64,000 bases of DNA from Actinomyces procaprae (GCF_004798665.1 NZ_CP039292.1:1736001-1800000); one strand, 5' to 3'. Shown: positions 44,882 to 56,499, counted from the stretch's first letter. Notes: generated by a model not told the origin, from the sequence alone. Program-made: numbers and translations.

Positions 44882-46054
44882 ATGAAGCTCGCGCAGCGCG
44901 CCGCCTCCGCACCACCGTTCCACGCGATGAGCATCGGTGCCCGCGCCCGCGAGATCGAGGCGCAGGGGCACTCCGTCTCCAAGCTGTCCCTGGGTGAGCC
45001 CAGCTTCGGCGCGCCACCCGCCGTCCGTGAGTCGCTTGCACGCGCCGCCCAGCAGGATCTGCCCTACACCCCCGCGGCGGGCCTGCCGCAGCTGCGCCGG
45101 GAGATCTCCCGCTTCTACCGCGAGCAGCACGGCGTTGAGGTGAGCCCCCGGCGCATCCTGATCACTTCTGGCGCCTCCGCGGCCCTGCTGCTGGCCACCG
45201 CGCTGACCACCGAGCCGGGTGACGACGTCGTCATCGCCGATCCCTGCTATCCGTGCAACCGTCAGCTGGTTGCCTCATTCGGCGGCCGCATTGTGCTGGC
45301 CGCCACCACCGCGCAGTCCCGCTACCAGCTGGACCTGGACTCGATGGAGGCGGCGTGGACGCCCTACACCAATGTGCTGATGCTGGCCACGCCGTCTAAT
45401 CCGACGGGCACCTCCATCCCCCAGGATGAATTGGACCGGCTCTGCCGGGCGGCGCGGGCGCGGGGAGCCTGGCGGATCGTGGATGAGATCTACCTGGGGC
45501 TGGCCGACCCGGATGCACAGGGGCGTCCGGCCCGGACAGTGCTCGCCACCGACCCCGAGGCGATTGTCGTCTCCAGCTTCTCGAAGTACTTCGGGATGAC
45601 CGGCTGGCGGCTGGGCTGGGTGGTGCTCCCGGAGGAGCTGGTCGACCCGGCGTGCAACCTGGCGGTCAACTACTTCCTGTGCGCCTCCACCCCGGCACAG
45701 ATCGCCGCGCTGGAGGCGTTCACGCCGCAGTCGTTGGAACTGTGCGAGCAACGCCGCCTCGAGCTGGTGGAGCGGCGGCGGCTGGCGCTGGCACAGCTGC
45801 GGCAGATCGGCCTGGAGGTGCCGGTGGAGCCCGACGGCGCCTTCTACATCTACTTCGACGTGTCGGACACGGGGCGGTCATCCTGGGACTTCTGCATGCA
45901 GGCGCTGGAGGAGGCGCACGTGGCGCTCACCCCGGGGCGGGACTTCGGGGTGCGCACCGCCGAGTCCCACGTGCGCCTGTCATACGCCGCCTCCCGTGAG
46001 GAGATCACCGAGGGCCTGACGCGCCTGAGCCGCTTCCTCAATACGCTGCCCTGA
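44882..46054 (+). CDS. Pyridoxal-phosphate aminotransferase (class I/II)
   Basis: A 390-residue fold-type I aminotransferase, cytosolic. Features are SLGEPSFGAPPAV, LPYTPAAGLPQLRREISRFY, TSGASAALLLAT, the ring-binding ATPSNPTG and DEIYLGL, the PLP lysine in SSFSKYFGMTGWRLGW and the substrate-binding HVRLSYA. It resembles aspartate/aromatic-type aminotransferases, but the substrate is not decidable. ATG 44882 follows GGAAGGGAATC; in-frame upstream codons are spacer after the tRNA genes. Its 3' end overlaps the convergent YdcF-like gene by about 205 bases if that gene uses its first stop. Confidence 0.9.
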   Translation: MKLAQRAASAPPFHAMSIGARAREIEAQGHSVSKLSLGEPSFGAPPAVRESLARAAQQDLPYTPAAGLPQLRREISRFYREQHGVEVSPRRILITSGASAALLLATALTTEPGDDVVIADPCYPCNRQLVASFGGRIVLAATTAQSRYQLDLDSMEAAWTPYTNVLMLATPSNPTGTSIPQDELDRLCRAARARGAWRIVDEIYLGLADPDAQGRPARTVLATDPEAIVVSSFSKYFGMTGWRLGWVVLPEELVDPACNLAVNYFLCASTPAQIAALEAFTPQSLELCEQRRLELVERRRLALAQLRQIGLEVPVEPDGAFYIYFDVSDTGRSSWDFCMQALEEAHVALTPGRDFGVRTAESHVRLSYAASREEITEGLTRLSRFLNTLP

Positions 46055-46725
46055 CCGCCGGCCAGCAGCCGCCTTGCCCCGGCCAGGCCGGAGGCGGACT
46101 CGGCCGCCCACCAGGGCACCCACGCGGACAGTCCCAGATCGACCAGCCCCGCCACCGTGCGGAGGGGCTTGCGCAGCAGGTCCTCCCCCGTCCGGTAGTC
46201 GTCCGCCCGGGCCAGGCGGGCGGCCAGTTCGGGCTCTCGTCGCCGCAGGAACATGCGCGCCTTGAGTGCGTGCACGGGATCGGAGACGACGACGATACGG
46301 GAGGCGTTCTCCACCAGGGGGATGATCGCGCCGATGTTCTCCCAGGTGGAGCGGCTGGAGACCTCAAGCACGAGCGGGCCGCTGTAGCCGAGGACCCCGG
46401 TCGCGTAATCGGCCATGAGCTCCGCCTCGGGCACCGGCCCGGCCACCGCTCCGCCGGAGAGCACGAGCACCGACTCGGGCGTTGCCAGGCTGCGCAGGCC
46501 TGCCCTGACCCGCCTGCGGTTCTCCGCCCCGGCCACGGTGCCGGCGTCGGCGTGCCCGAGCACCACTACCGCCTCTGCCCCATGTGCTCCGGGACGGCCG
46601 CCCGGGTTCGCGCCGGATCCGAGCAGGCAGTGGGATGCCGCCCACTGCACCGCCTCGCTGGCCGCTAGCACGCCGACGAGCAGGGAGCCTGCCAACAGCG
46701 CGGCGCCGCGCAGTCCGGGGGCCAT
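45850..46725 (-). CDS. YdcF/ElyC-family (DUF218) membrane-anchored protein
   Basis: A 291-residue protein with an N-terminal membrane helix (ALLAGSLLVGVLAASEAVQW). A DUF218 domain follows: EAVVVLGHADAGTV, ESVLVLSGGAVAGPVPEAELMADYA, VLEVSSRSTWENIGAIIPLV and VVVSDPVHALKARMF. The family acts in envelope biogenesis in some bacteria. The last ~65 residues (from about GGQGSVLRKRL) are antisense to the aminotransferase, and that tail is not expected in the family. The true stop may lie near 46060 if there is an undetected frameshift. tRNA-Val lies upstream. Confidence 0.75.
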   Translation of the reverse strand: MAPGLRGAALLAGSLLVGVLAASEAVQWAASHCLLGSGANPGGRPGAHGAEAVVVLGHADAGTVAGAENRRRVRAGLRSLATPESVLVLSGGAVAGPVPEAELMADYATGVLGYSGPLVLEVSSRSTWENIGAIIPLVENASRIVVVSDPVHALKARMFLRRREPELAARLARADDYRTGEDLLRKPLRTVAGLVDLGLSAWVPWWAAESASGLAGARRLLAGGQGSVLRKRLRRVRPSVISSREAAYDRRTWDSAVRTPKSRPGVSATCASSSACMQKSQDDRPVSDTSK

Positions 46726-46784
46726 GGACGCACCTCCCTCCTGGCGGGGCTCAGGTTCCGGGGTGAGCGCCCTTCTACGCGTAG

Positions 46785-46857
46785 TGGACCCGGCCGGGCT
46801 CGAACCGACGACCTACGCGGTGTAAACGCGTTGCTCTACCAACTGAGCTACAGGTCC
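46785..46857 (-). tRNA. tRNA-Val(UAC)
   Basis: Acceptor GGACCTG/CGGGTCC with one G-U pair, D-arm TAGCTCAGTTGGTAGAGC, anticodon arm ACGCG-TTTACAC-CGCGT (UAC), and T-arm GTCGGTTCGAGCCCGGC; 73 bases, no encoded CCA. Confidence 0.93.
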
Positions 46858-46924
46858 TTGTGTGCGGGCGACACCGCCGCCCGCGGCGCGAGCATACTCT
46901 ACGCCGACGGCGCAGCGGTAAGGC

Positions 46925-47329
46925 TCAGTGCCTGCGGCTGGAGACGCGGATGCCGCTCCAGTGCTCCCCCATCGAGGCGGCGGAGGTGGCGTGCATGCCG
47001 GCGGTGCGGGCCGCCTCCTCGATCTCAGTGGCGTCCACCGCCCCGGTCGTGCGGGCCTTGGGAGTCAGCACCCAGACCAGGCCGTCGCCGTCGAGGTTGG
47101 CCTGGGCGTCGACCAGCAGGTCGGTCAGGTCGTCGATGTCGCCGTCGTCGTCCCGCCACCAGATGATGGCCGAGTCCGCGACGTCCTCGAAGTCCTCGTC
47201 GACCAGCTCGGTTCCGGTCTGGGCCTCCGCGGCCTGTCGTAGGGTCTCGTCGACGTCGTCGTCGTATCCAAACTCCTGGATTATGAGACCGGGGGCGAAG
47301 CCGAAGGCTCCGGCCGCTGTGCTCGCCAC
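46925..47329 (-). CDS. DUF3052 protein
   Basis: A 134-residue acidic cytosolic protein of the actinobacterial DUF3052 family, function unknown. Characteristic segments are IIQEFGYDDDVDETLRQAAE, ELVDEDFEDVADSAIIWWRD, LTDLLVDAQANLDGDGLVWV and the C-terminal ATSAASMGEHWSGIRV. GTG 47329 follows AGAGGACAAC; the in-frame extension upstream is intergenic. It is divergent from aceE, the same neighbourhood as Mycobacterium tuberculosis Rv2239c/aceE. Confidence 0.88.
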   Translation of the reverse strand: MASTAAGAFGFAPGLIIQEFGYDDDVDETLRQAAEAQTGTELVDEDFEDVADSAIIWWRDDDGDIDDLTDLLVDAQANLDGDGLVWVLTPKARTTGAVDATEIEEAARTAGMHATSAASMGEHWSGIRVSSRRH

Positions 47330-47689
47330 TGTTGTCCTCTCCGTTTCATGCCTGGTCCACCGGGCCGGATCGCCGACCGCGGTCACGACGCTCGGTAATG
47401 TCTACGGCACTAGCCCACAGCACCGGACCGGCCGGGCGCAAGCGAACACGCCCGAAACACGCCCGCCGGAGCACCGCCCGTCCTGCCCTCCGCCTCCACC
47501 CCGAACGGCATGACGTGTTTGAACTCACGCGTTTTGTGGGACCTTCTTCCCGAGTCGGGGTGTGCTCTGGGCCTTTCGCCCCATAGATTAGGGCTGTCGG
47601 AGGAGACCGGCGCGACAGCGGCGACGCTCGTCGCACAGCCTCCGCCCTCAGCCCGCCAGAGCCGCCCGGACACGAAGAAAGAGGACTCC
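47330..47689. other. Divergent intergenic region DUF3052-aceE
   Basis: No gene is supported in these 360 bases. They should hold the divergent promoters. TAGATT at 47584-47589 is a possible aceE -10, without a clear -35. The aceE ribosome binding site GAGG is at the right end. Confidence 0.4.
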
Positions 47690-50443
<2,754 letters not shown>

Positions 50444-50517
50444 GCCGCGCCGCACCACCCGGACCATGACCGGCCGCCGTCGACGGGCCCGCCCCGCCGG
50501 CGCCGGCCGGTCCCTTT

Positions 50518-51981
50518 TCAGCCCTCCCCCACGGTGCGCACATCCGGGTCGGAGCCGGAGTAGTGGTGCGCGTCCCGGTAGCGCGGGCGCATCAGGTTCT
50601 CCGGGCTGAGCAGCTCATCCAGCGCCGCCTCATCCAGCAGGCCCATCTCCAGCACCACCTCGCGCACATTGCGCCCCGACCGGGCGCACTCACGCCCGAC
50701 CAGGTCACCATTGTGGTGGCCGATCACCTCGTTGAGGTAGGTGACGATGCCGATCGAGTTCATGACATTGCGGCGGCACACCTCAGCATTGGCCTCGATG
50801 CCGATCACGCACAGGTCCTTCAGGGTGACCAGCGCGTGGCGCAGCAGGGCGATGGACTCGAAGCACGCCTGCGCGATCACCGGCTCCATGACGTTGAGCT
50901 GCAGCTGGCCGGCCTCGGCGGCCATCGTGACCGTCAGGTCATTGCCGATCACCTTGAAGCACACCTGGTTGACGACCTCCGGAATGACCGGATTGACCTT
51001 CGCGGGCATGATCGACGAGCCGGCCTGCCGCTCCGGGAGCCGGATCTCAGCCAGGCCGGCCCGCGGCCCCGAGGACAGCAGCCGCAGGTCGTTGCAGATC
51101 TTCGACAGCTTCACGGCCAGGCGCTTGATGGCCGCGTGCATGGACACGTATGCGCCGGTGTCGCCGGTGGCCTCCAGCAGGTTGTGCGCACCAGTGACCC
51201 GCAGCCCGGTCACCTCCCGCAGGTGGCGCACAACCGTCTCACGGTAGCCGGGCGGGGTGTTCAGCCCGGTACCGATCGCGGTGGCCCCCAGGTTCACCTC
51301 CAGCAGCAGTGCCGAGTTGTTCATCAGCCTGGGGATCTCCTCGTCCAGGAGCTCGGCGAAGGCGCGGAACTCCGAGCCCAGGCTCATGGGGACCGCGTCC
51401 TGCAGCTGGGTGCGGCCCATCTTGAGCACGTCGGCGAACTCCTTGCCCTTGGCCAGCAGCGCGTCGATCAAGTCGCACAGGTCCATCTCCAGGCCGTTGA
51501 TCGCCCGGTACACCCCCAGGCGGAAGCCGGTGGGGTAGGCGTCGTTGGTGGACTGAGACTTGTTGACGTGGTCGTTGGGGTTGACGATGTCATAGCGACC
51601 CTTGGCGTAGCCCAGGTGCTCCAGCGCCAGGTTGGCTATCACCTCATTGGTGTTCATGTTGACGCTGGTGCCGGCGCCTCCCTGGAACACGTCGATCGGG
51701 AACTGGTCCAGGCAGCGGCCCTCCACCAGCACCTGGTCGCAGGCCCACACGATCGCGTCCGCCGTCTCCTCGCTGACTGTCCCCAGTTCCTTGTTGGCCA
51801 GGGCGGAGGCCTTCTTCACCTCAACCATGCCGCGCACAAAGTCCTCCTGGTCACCCACCGTCTCCTTCGAGATGCGGAAGTTCTCGGTGGCACGCAGGGT
51901 GTGGATCCCCCAGTAGGCGTCCAGCGGGACCTGGCGGGTGCCGAGCAGGTCCTCCTCGGTTCGGCTTGCTGTTGACGTCAT
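50518..51981 (-). CDS. aspA: Aspartate ammonia-lyase
   Basis: Interconverts aspartate with fumarate and ammonia, useful for anaerobic fumarate supply; 487 residues. Features are [15 protein letters not shown], the [20 protein letters not shown] block, [36 protein letters not shown] and the family signature [20 protein letters not shown]. These fit AspA better than class II fumarase. ATG 51981 follows GGAGGAAGCCCA. It converges with aceE and is divergent from fasR. Confidence 0.95.
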   Translation of the reverse strand: MTSTASRTEEDLLGTRQVPLDAYWGIHTLRATENFRISKETVGDQEDFVRGMVEVKKASALANKELGTVSEETADAIVWACDQVLVEGRCLDQFPIDVFQGGAGTSVNMNTNEVIANLALEHLGYAKGRYDIVNPNDHVNKSQSTNDAYPTGFRLGVYRAINGLEMDLCDLIDALLAKGKEFADVLKMGRTQLQDAVPMSLGSEFRAFAELLDEEIPRLMNNSALLLEVNLGATAIGTGLNTPPGYRETVVRHLREVTGLRVTGAHNLLEATGDTGAYVSMHAAIKRLAVKLSKICNDLRLLSSGPRAGLAEIRLPERQAGSSIMPAKVNPVIPEVVNQVCFKVIGNDLTVTMAAEAGQLQLNVMEPVIAQACFESIALLRHALVTLKDLCVIGIEANAEVCRRNVMNSIGIVTYLNEVIGHHNGDLVGRECARSGRNVREVVLEMGLLDEAALDELLSPENLMRPRYRDAHHYSGSDPDVRTVGEG

Positions 51982-52153
51982 TGGGCTTCCTCCGTCCGCG
52001 CCGCGATGCGCCGGCCGTCCTTGACCGGTCCGTGCTGGAGTCGACGGCGCCTCCACCGGCGACCCTACCGGCCGGGAACACAGCATGCGTGAATGGAGCC
52101 CGGCGCGCTCCGGACCGACTCGACGACGGTTCGGCTACGCGCGTCGGGATCGC

Positions 52154-52165
52154 TAGCATCAGTAC
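52154..52165 (+). promoter_or_regulatory. -10 box of a probable leaderless fasR promoter
   Basis: TAGCAT (52154-52159) ends 6 bases before ATG 52166 with no ribosome binding site between. The -35 is not clear. Confidence 0.4.
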
Positions 52166-53371
52166 ATGGACCAGCTCAGCGCCCCGTCCGTCAGGGCCTT
52201 ACGGCAGGCGCAGAACACACTCATCGAGCACTCACTCGACCGTATCAGTGCGGCGCACCCGTGGTATCGCACGCTGCCGGCAGCCTCCCGGGACCAGATC
52301 CAGACCGTGGCCCGGTTGGGCGTAACCATGTTCGTCGACTCGGTGGGCGAGCGGATCACCTCCACCGACCCCTCCGAGATCTTCAATGTCGCCCCCGTGG
52401 CGCTGACCGGCACGGTCACGCTGGAGCAGACCCTCGAGCTCGTGCGCACCGTCGTCGACGTCGTCGAGGAGGAGGCCCCCGACGTCGTGCCCGCCGCCGA
52501 TCACGACGCCGTGCGGGTGCTGGTGCTGACCTTCGGCCGCGACGTCGGATTCGCAGCCGCGAAGGTGTACGCGCGCGTAGCCGAGGCACGCGGGGCGTGG
52601 GACGCGCGCCTGGAGTCGGTCGCGGTGGACGCCATGCTGCACGACTCCGCCGAGGACGTGGCCACGCGCGCCGGCGCGGCCGGATGGCGCGGCACCGGCC
52701 CGGTGATCGCGATCGTCGCCCGCACGGTGCTCGATGCCCTGGCGACCTCACGCCTGCGCCACGAGTGCCGTGAGTTCGTCCAGGACTGCCTGGTTTCGGT
52801 CCATGGAGACTCCGTGATCGTGGTCCTGGGGGGCGCCTCGGCACCACCGGAGCAGGTCTCCGAACCGTCTGGCGATGCGGCCCTGGCGGCCGCCGCCAGG
52901 AGAGTCGCCGGCGTGCTGGACGGCGTCGTCGTGATCGGGCCGGTGGTCGCCGGCGTCGCCCAGGCCGGACGTTCGCTGCGCTCTGCGCTGGCGGGACTGC
53001 GCGCGCTCGCGGGCTGGGCCGAGGCGCCCAACCCGGTGCACGCCGACGACCTGCTGCCTGAGCGCCTGCTGGCCGGCGACCCCTTGGCGGCCGAGCAGAT
53101 TCGGGCCCTCGTGGCCGAGCCGCTGCGCAACATGGGAGAGCTCTACGAGGAGACGGTCGCCACCTACCTGGCCCTTGGCCGCAGCCTGGAGATGACCGCT
53201 CGCACCCTGTTCGTGCACGCCAACACGGTGCGATACCGGCTGGGCAGAGTCAGCAAGCAGATCGGCTGGGACGCCACCGACGCCCGCGACGGCCTTGTTC
53301 TTCATCTGGCCATCATTGTGGGCAGGCTCGCCGCGAACCGGGACGAGCAGCCCTCAACTATGGGACAATAG
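52166..53371 (+). CDS. fasR: FasR-type (PucR-like) regulator of fatty acid synthesis genes
   Basis: A 401-residue transcription regulator with the PucR C-terminal helix-turn-helix: YEETVATYLALGRSLEMTAR, then TLFVHANTVRYRLGRVSKQI. The N-terminal part contains an RsbRD-like helical region and a central GGDEF-like domain. In Streptomyces the homologous FasR activates fabD-fabH-acpP-fabF, and Rv2242 occupies the same place in mycobacteria. Here it sits 77 bases upstream of acpP-fabF, supporting the same role. ATG 52166 appears leaderless. The name rests on context plus family. Confidence 0.85.
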   Translation: MDQLSAPSVRALRQAQNTLIEHSLDRISAAHPWYRTLPAASRDQIQTVARLGVTMFVDSVGERITSTDPSEIFNVAPVALTGTVTLEQTLELVRTVVDVVEEEAPDVVPAADHDAVRVLVLTFGRDVGFAAAKVYARVAEARGAWDARLESVAVDAMLHDSAEDVATRAGAAGWRGTGPVIAIVARTVLDALATSRLRHECREFVQDCLVSVHGDSVIVVLGGASAPPEQVSEPSGDAALAAAARRVAGVLDGVVVIGPVVAGVAQAGRSLRSALAGLRALAGWAEAPNPVHADDLLPERLLAGDPLAAEQIRALVAEPLRNMGELYEETVATYLALGRSLEMTARTLFVHANTVRYRLGRVSKQIGWDATDARDGLVLHLAIIVGRLAANRDEQPSTMGQ

Positions 53372-53448
53372 TCCCAACCCGAGTTCTCGGGCAGCACGAT
53401 CAGATCAGTTCGCTTTCAAGCAACTCCAACGCATTCAAGGAGGCCCAC

Positions 53449-53697
53449 ATGGCAGACGCACCAACTGACATCCTCGCCACCGTAACCGAGATCGTGGCCG
53501 AGGAGGCCGGCGTCGACACCTCCCTGGTCACCCCGACCTCACGCTTTGCCGACGATCTTGACATCGACTCCCTCGGCTTGCTGACGATCGCCACCCAGGT
53601 GGAAGAGCGCTTCGGCGTCACCCTGGACGACGCGCTGATCCCATCCCTGCCCACGGTCGGTGCCCTGGTCGACCTGGTGGGCACCAAGAAGGCCTGA
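53449..53697 (+). CDS. acpP: Acyl carrier protein
   Basis: Carries growing acyl chains on a phosphopantetheine arm during fatty acid synthesis; 82 residues, acidic, four-helix. The prosthetic-group serine is in DDLDIDSLGLLTIATQVEE. ATG 53449 follows CAAGGAGGCCCAC. It lies between fasR and fabF and is probably co-transcribed with fabF, which begins 6 bases after its stop. It could also donate octanoyl groups for LipB. Confidence 0.95.
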   Translation: MADAPTDILATVTEIVAEEAGVDTSLVTPTSRFADDLDIDSLGLLTIATQVEERFGVTLDDALIPSLPTVGALVDLVGTKKA

Positions 53698-53703
53698 GCG
53701 GCC

Positions 53704-54957
53704 ATGCCCGCGCCCGCATCCGGGCCGCGCACCGTCGTCGTCACCGGGGTCGGCACCACCAACCCCTTGGCGGGTGACGCACCGGGAACCTGGCACGCCA
53801 TGCACGCGGGCCGTAGTGCGGTGCGCGCACTCGACGACGGCTGGGTGGATCAATATGCACTGCCGGTGCGGATCGCTGCGCCGCTGGCCGTCGATCCGGG
53901 GGCGAGCCTGTCCGCCAGGGAACGGCGCCGCCTGGACCGCTCCAGCCAATGTGCACTGGTGGCCGCCCGCGAGGCCTGGGCCCACGCCGGCACCCCGAGT
54001 GTTGCCCCCGACCGGCTTGCAGTCTCGCTGTCCCCCGGCATCGGCCCGGTACTGTCCGTAATGGAGGCATGGGAGACGCTGCGTGAGAAGGGCCCCCGGC
54101 GCGTGGCACCCACGGCGATTCCGGCGCTTATGCCCAACGCCCCGGCTGCGGCCGTGGGCCTGGACCTGGGGGCGCGCGCCGGCGTGCACGCACCGGTGTC
54201 CGCCTGCGCCTCCGGGGCGGAGGCGATCGCCCACGGCGCCGACCTGATCGCTTTGAACCGTGCGGACGTGGTGGTCGCGGGCGGGACCGACGCCGCACTG
54301 CACCCGATGACGGTCGCGGCATTCGCGGCGATGCGGGCACTGTCCAACCGCAACGGCGATCCGGCGACCGCCTCACGGCCCTTCGCCCCCGACCGCGACG
54401 GATTCGTGCTGGCGGAGGGCGCGGGCGTACTGGTGCTGGAGGCGGCCGAGCACGCCGCCGCACGGGGAGCCCGGGTGCTCGCCGTCCTCGCAGGCGCTGC
54501 CGTGACGGCCGATGCCTATGACGCCGTGCGGCCCGAACCGTCTGGCGAGGAGCAGGAGCGCGCCCTGCGTGAGGCGCTTGCTCGCGGCGGCATACGGCCG
54601 GAGCAGGTGGGCCACGTCAATGCGCACGCCACTTCCACTCCGGCGGGCGACGCGGTGGAGGCGTCGGTACTTGCACGAGTGGTTCCGACGGCGGCGGTGT
54701 CCGCGACCAAGTCCCTCACCGGTCATCTGCTCGGCGGGGCCGGCGGCCTGGAGGCGGCACTGACCGTGCTTGCCCTGCACGCGGGGTGGTTGCCGCCGAC
54801 GCTGCTGCCCGGCGGCATAGACCCTGAGATCGCTGCCCTGGGCTTGGACGTTGTGGGCCCGCAGGGGCGGCATGCGCCCGATTTGGAGGCGGCAGTGAGT
54901 ACTTCCTTCGGCTTCGGCGGTCACAACGTGGCCCTCGCCTTCACCCGCCTCCCCTAG
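53704..54957 (+). CDS. fabF: Beta-ketoacyl-ACP synthase II
   Basis: Condenses malonyl-ACP with acyl-ACP in chain elongation; 417 residues. The catalytic Cys-His-His set is visible in VSACASGAEAIAHGADLI, NAHATSTPAGDAVE and TKSLTGHLLGGAGGLEA, and the C-terminal TSFGFGGHNVALAF is typical. ATG 53704 starts 6 bases after acpP. Neither fabD nor fabH is in the cluster, unlike the Streptomyces order. Sequence identity looks moderate to FabF, so a diverged KasA-like role is possible. Confidence 0.93.
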   Translation: MPAPASGPRTVVVTGVGTTNPLAGDAPGTWHAMHAGRSAVRALDDGWVDQYALPVRIAAPLAVDPGASLSARERRRLDRSSQCALVAAREAWAHAGTPSVAPDRLAVSLSPGIGPVLSVMEAWETLREKGPRRVAPTAIPALMPNAPAAAVGLDLGARAGVHAPVSACASGAEAIAHGADLIALNRADVVVAGGTDAALHPMTVAAFAAMRALSNRNGDPATASRPFAPDRDGFVLAEGAGVLVLEAAEHAAARGARVLAVLAGAAVTADAYDAVRPEPSGEEQERALREALARGGIRPEQVGHVNAHATSTPAGDAVEASVLARVVPTAAVSATKSLTGHLLGGAGGLEAALTVLALHAGWLPPTLLPGGIDPEIAALGLDVVGPQGRHAPDLEAAVSTSFGFGGHNVALAFTRLP

Positions 54958-54983
54958 CCGTCGAACCCCACACCCACCACGCC

Positions 54984-55038
54984 GAGGTCGGTAGATCTTA
55001 CGTACTGAGGTCGGTAGATCTTACGTACTGAGGTCGGT
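54984..55038. repeat. 23-bp tandem repeat between fabF and the DUF3145 gene
   Basis: Two perfect 23-base units (54984-55006 and 55007-55029) and a partial third (to 55038), each containing GGTCGGTAGATCTTACGTAC. Units include the palindromes AGATCT and TACGTA. They lie between two convergent genes; role unknown. Confidence 0.85.
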
Positions 55039-55080
55039 CGAAGTAACGGGCGGGGCGCCGGGCCTACCGACCGCTAAGGC

Positions 55081-55581
55081 TCAACCGACCCGGTGCAGCC
55101 AGCGCACCGGTGCCCCGGCGCCGGCGTAGCGGAAGGGCTCGAGTTCGTCGTCCCATGCCTGGCCGAGAGCAAGATCGAGCTGGCGTCGCATCACAGCAGG
55201 CTGATCGGCATGGGCGAGGGCGGCACGCACCCGGTCCTCGGGCACAACGACATTCCCGTGCACGTCAGTCTGGGCGTGGAAAATACCCAGGTCCGGAGTG
55301 TGCGACCAGCGCCCGCCGTCGTAACCCGGAGATGCCTCCTCGGTGACCTCGTAACGGAGGTTCGCCCAGCCGCGCAGGGCGCTGGTTAGTTGTGCGCCGG
55401 TGCCGACGCGTCCCACCCAACTAGTCTCGGCACGCAGCATTCCAGGCGCGGCAGGCTGCTCGGTCCACTCGAAATGGACGCGGCTACCCAGCACCTCGGC
55501 CGCGGCCCACTCGATGTGCGGGCACAGGGCGCGGGGCGCGGAATGCACGAAAAGTACACCGCGGGTGTAAGCACCGTTCAC
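55081..55581 (-). CDS. DUF3145 protein
   Basis: A 166-residue cytosolic protein of the actinobacterial DUF3145 family, commonly encoded beside fabF; function unknown. Family segments are TRGVLFVHSAPRALCPHIEW, VHFEWTEQPAAPGMLRAE, LRGWANLRYEVTEEASPGYD and the C-terminal DPELEPFRYAG-like DDELEPFRYAGAGAPVRWLH. GTG 55581 follows AGGAGGCGATCAAC. It converges on fabF across the 23-bp repeats. Confidence 0.9.
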   Translation of the reverse strand: MNGAYTRGVLFVHSAPRALCPHIEWAAAEVLGSRVHFEWTEQPAAPGMLRAETSWVGRVGTGAQLTSALRGWANLRYEVTEEASPGYDGGRWSHTPDLGIFHAQTDVHGNVVVPEDRVRAALAHADQPAVMRRQLDLALGQAWDDELEPFRYAGAGAPVRWLHRVG

Positions 55582-55746
55582 GTTGATCGCCTCCTGGTTG
55601 TTCCGAGATTCGTCTTCCCCAACGGTCTCGAACCAAATGGACGCTTCGCGTGACGCACGCGGCGTGCTGTTTCATGATGCCAGAGCCGACGGCGCAATGC
55701 CAGCCGCCTGGCCGACGGCGCCGAATCCGCAGACGTGTTGCCCGTC

Positions 55747-56073
55747 TCAGCCCACGTCGGCGTGACGGCGGGCGCGGATCACGGCGATATGGCCCACGAT
55801 CTGCGCGTAGTAGTGCCGGGCGGTCTCCCAGGGGTCGTCCCCGTACAGGATGGCGTCCTTCTCGACTGGCTCCAGCGCTTCCTCGCTGACGTCGATGCCG
55901 CGCTCGACACACATCCTCAGCACGTCCGCGGTGCCGATGAACTGCTCACCGCCGTTGAGCTCCCCGAGGTTGACCGTGTCGTGAAGATCTAGGCCGAGCT
56001 TAGGCAGCGCCTCTTCGAGGAGGAGCACGTACTCCTCCTCAATGCCGTCATCACGGGTGATCCTCAGGCCCAC
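55747..56073 (-). CDS. Hypothetical acidic protein
   Basis: A 108-residue acidic protein I do not recognise. It reads as a compact mixed alpha/beta domain: GLRITRDDGIEEEYVLLLEE, GELNGGEQFIGTADVLRMCV, EEALEPVEKDAILYGDDPWE and a C-terminal helix AQIVGHIAVIRARRH. GTG 56073 is the first start and is 55 bases left of repeat copy 3; no clear ribosome binding site is seen. Natural composition and codon use support a real gene. No conserved motif or partner gene points to a function. Confidence 0.6.
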   Translation of the reverse strand: MGLRITRDDGIEEEYVLLLEEALPKLGLDLHDTVNLGELNGGEQFIGTADVLRMCVERGIDVSEEALEPVEKDAILYGDDPWETARHYYAQIVGHIAVIRARRHADVG

Positions 56074-56128
56074 GCGAGGATGCTAGTTCCGAGCCACGCC
56101 GTCTGCAGGTGTTCCGCCTCGCCTGCCT

Positions 56129-56320
56129 GGACCGCTCCCGCCCCGTTGGACCGCTCACGCTCCGATGGACCGCTCACGCCCCGATGGACCGCTCACGCCC
56201 CGATGGACCGCTGTAACCAGCGTCTACGGCGGTCCAACGGGGGCACAGGGGTCCAACGGGGGAACAGCGGTCCAACTGGCAGGCTCAACGGCCACACACA
56301 GACACCCAACCGCGCAACGC
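56129..56320. repeat. Inverted 19-bp repeat array, copy 3
   Basis: Five units beginning GGACCGC at 56129, 56148, 56167, 56186 and 56205 face three GGTCC units at 56231, 56250 and 56269, all with period 19. The right flank (TGGCAGGCTCAACGGCCAC onward) matches copy 1. It abuts the remnant left of attL. Confidence 0.85.
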
Positions 56321-56413
56321 CGCGCAATCTCGTAGCCCTGGCGAAGCGGATCGAAGTACTCACACGAGTGCCGGCCACGTGGACCCTGGGGCTCAGGGAC
56401 GACGGCCCCAACA
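56321..56413 (+). pseudogene. Possible remnant of a phage-type repressor C-terminus
   Basis: The top-strand frame reads NLVALAKRIEVLTRVPATWT then LGLRDDGPNNDG before the attL repeat. This resembles the end of an XRE-type repressor in the same position and frame as the intact XRE gene at attR (LLWLMTGRQPGPEDDG). The 5' part is missing, replaced by the repeat array. It could be left from an earlier element at the same tRNA. Evidence is a short resemblance only. Confidence 0.35.
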
Positions 56414-56488
56414 ACGACGGAACCCCGGCCGCTGGGGACCGGGGTTCGGCTGAGCTCCCGCGGTTGGACTCGAACCAACAACCCTCCG
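56414..56488. repeat. Left attachment-site repeat (attL-like)
   Basis: 75 bases matching 61342-61416 at 74 positions. It contains the 3' 34 bases of tRNA-Asn (from CTCCCGCGGTTGGACTCG) and the terminator hairpin AACCCCGG/CCGGGGTT, but the rest of the tRNA is absent here. It bounds the island on the left. Confidence 0.85.
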
Positions 56489-56499
56489 GTGCGCACCCA

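Noticed and set aside
56129..56320. CRISPR-like array because of regular repeats
   Set aside because: The units are contiguous with no unique spacers, switch orientation at the centre, and no cas genes are near.
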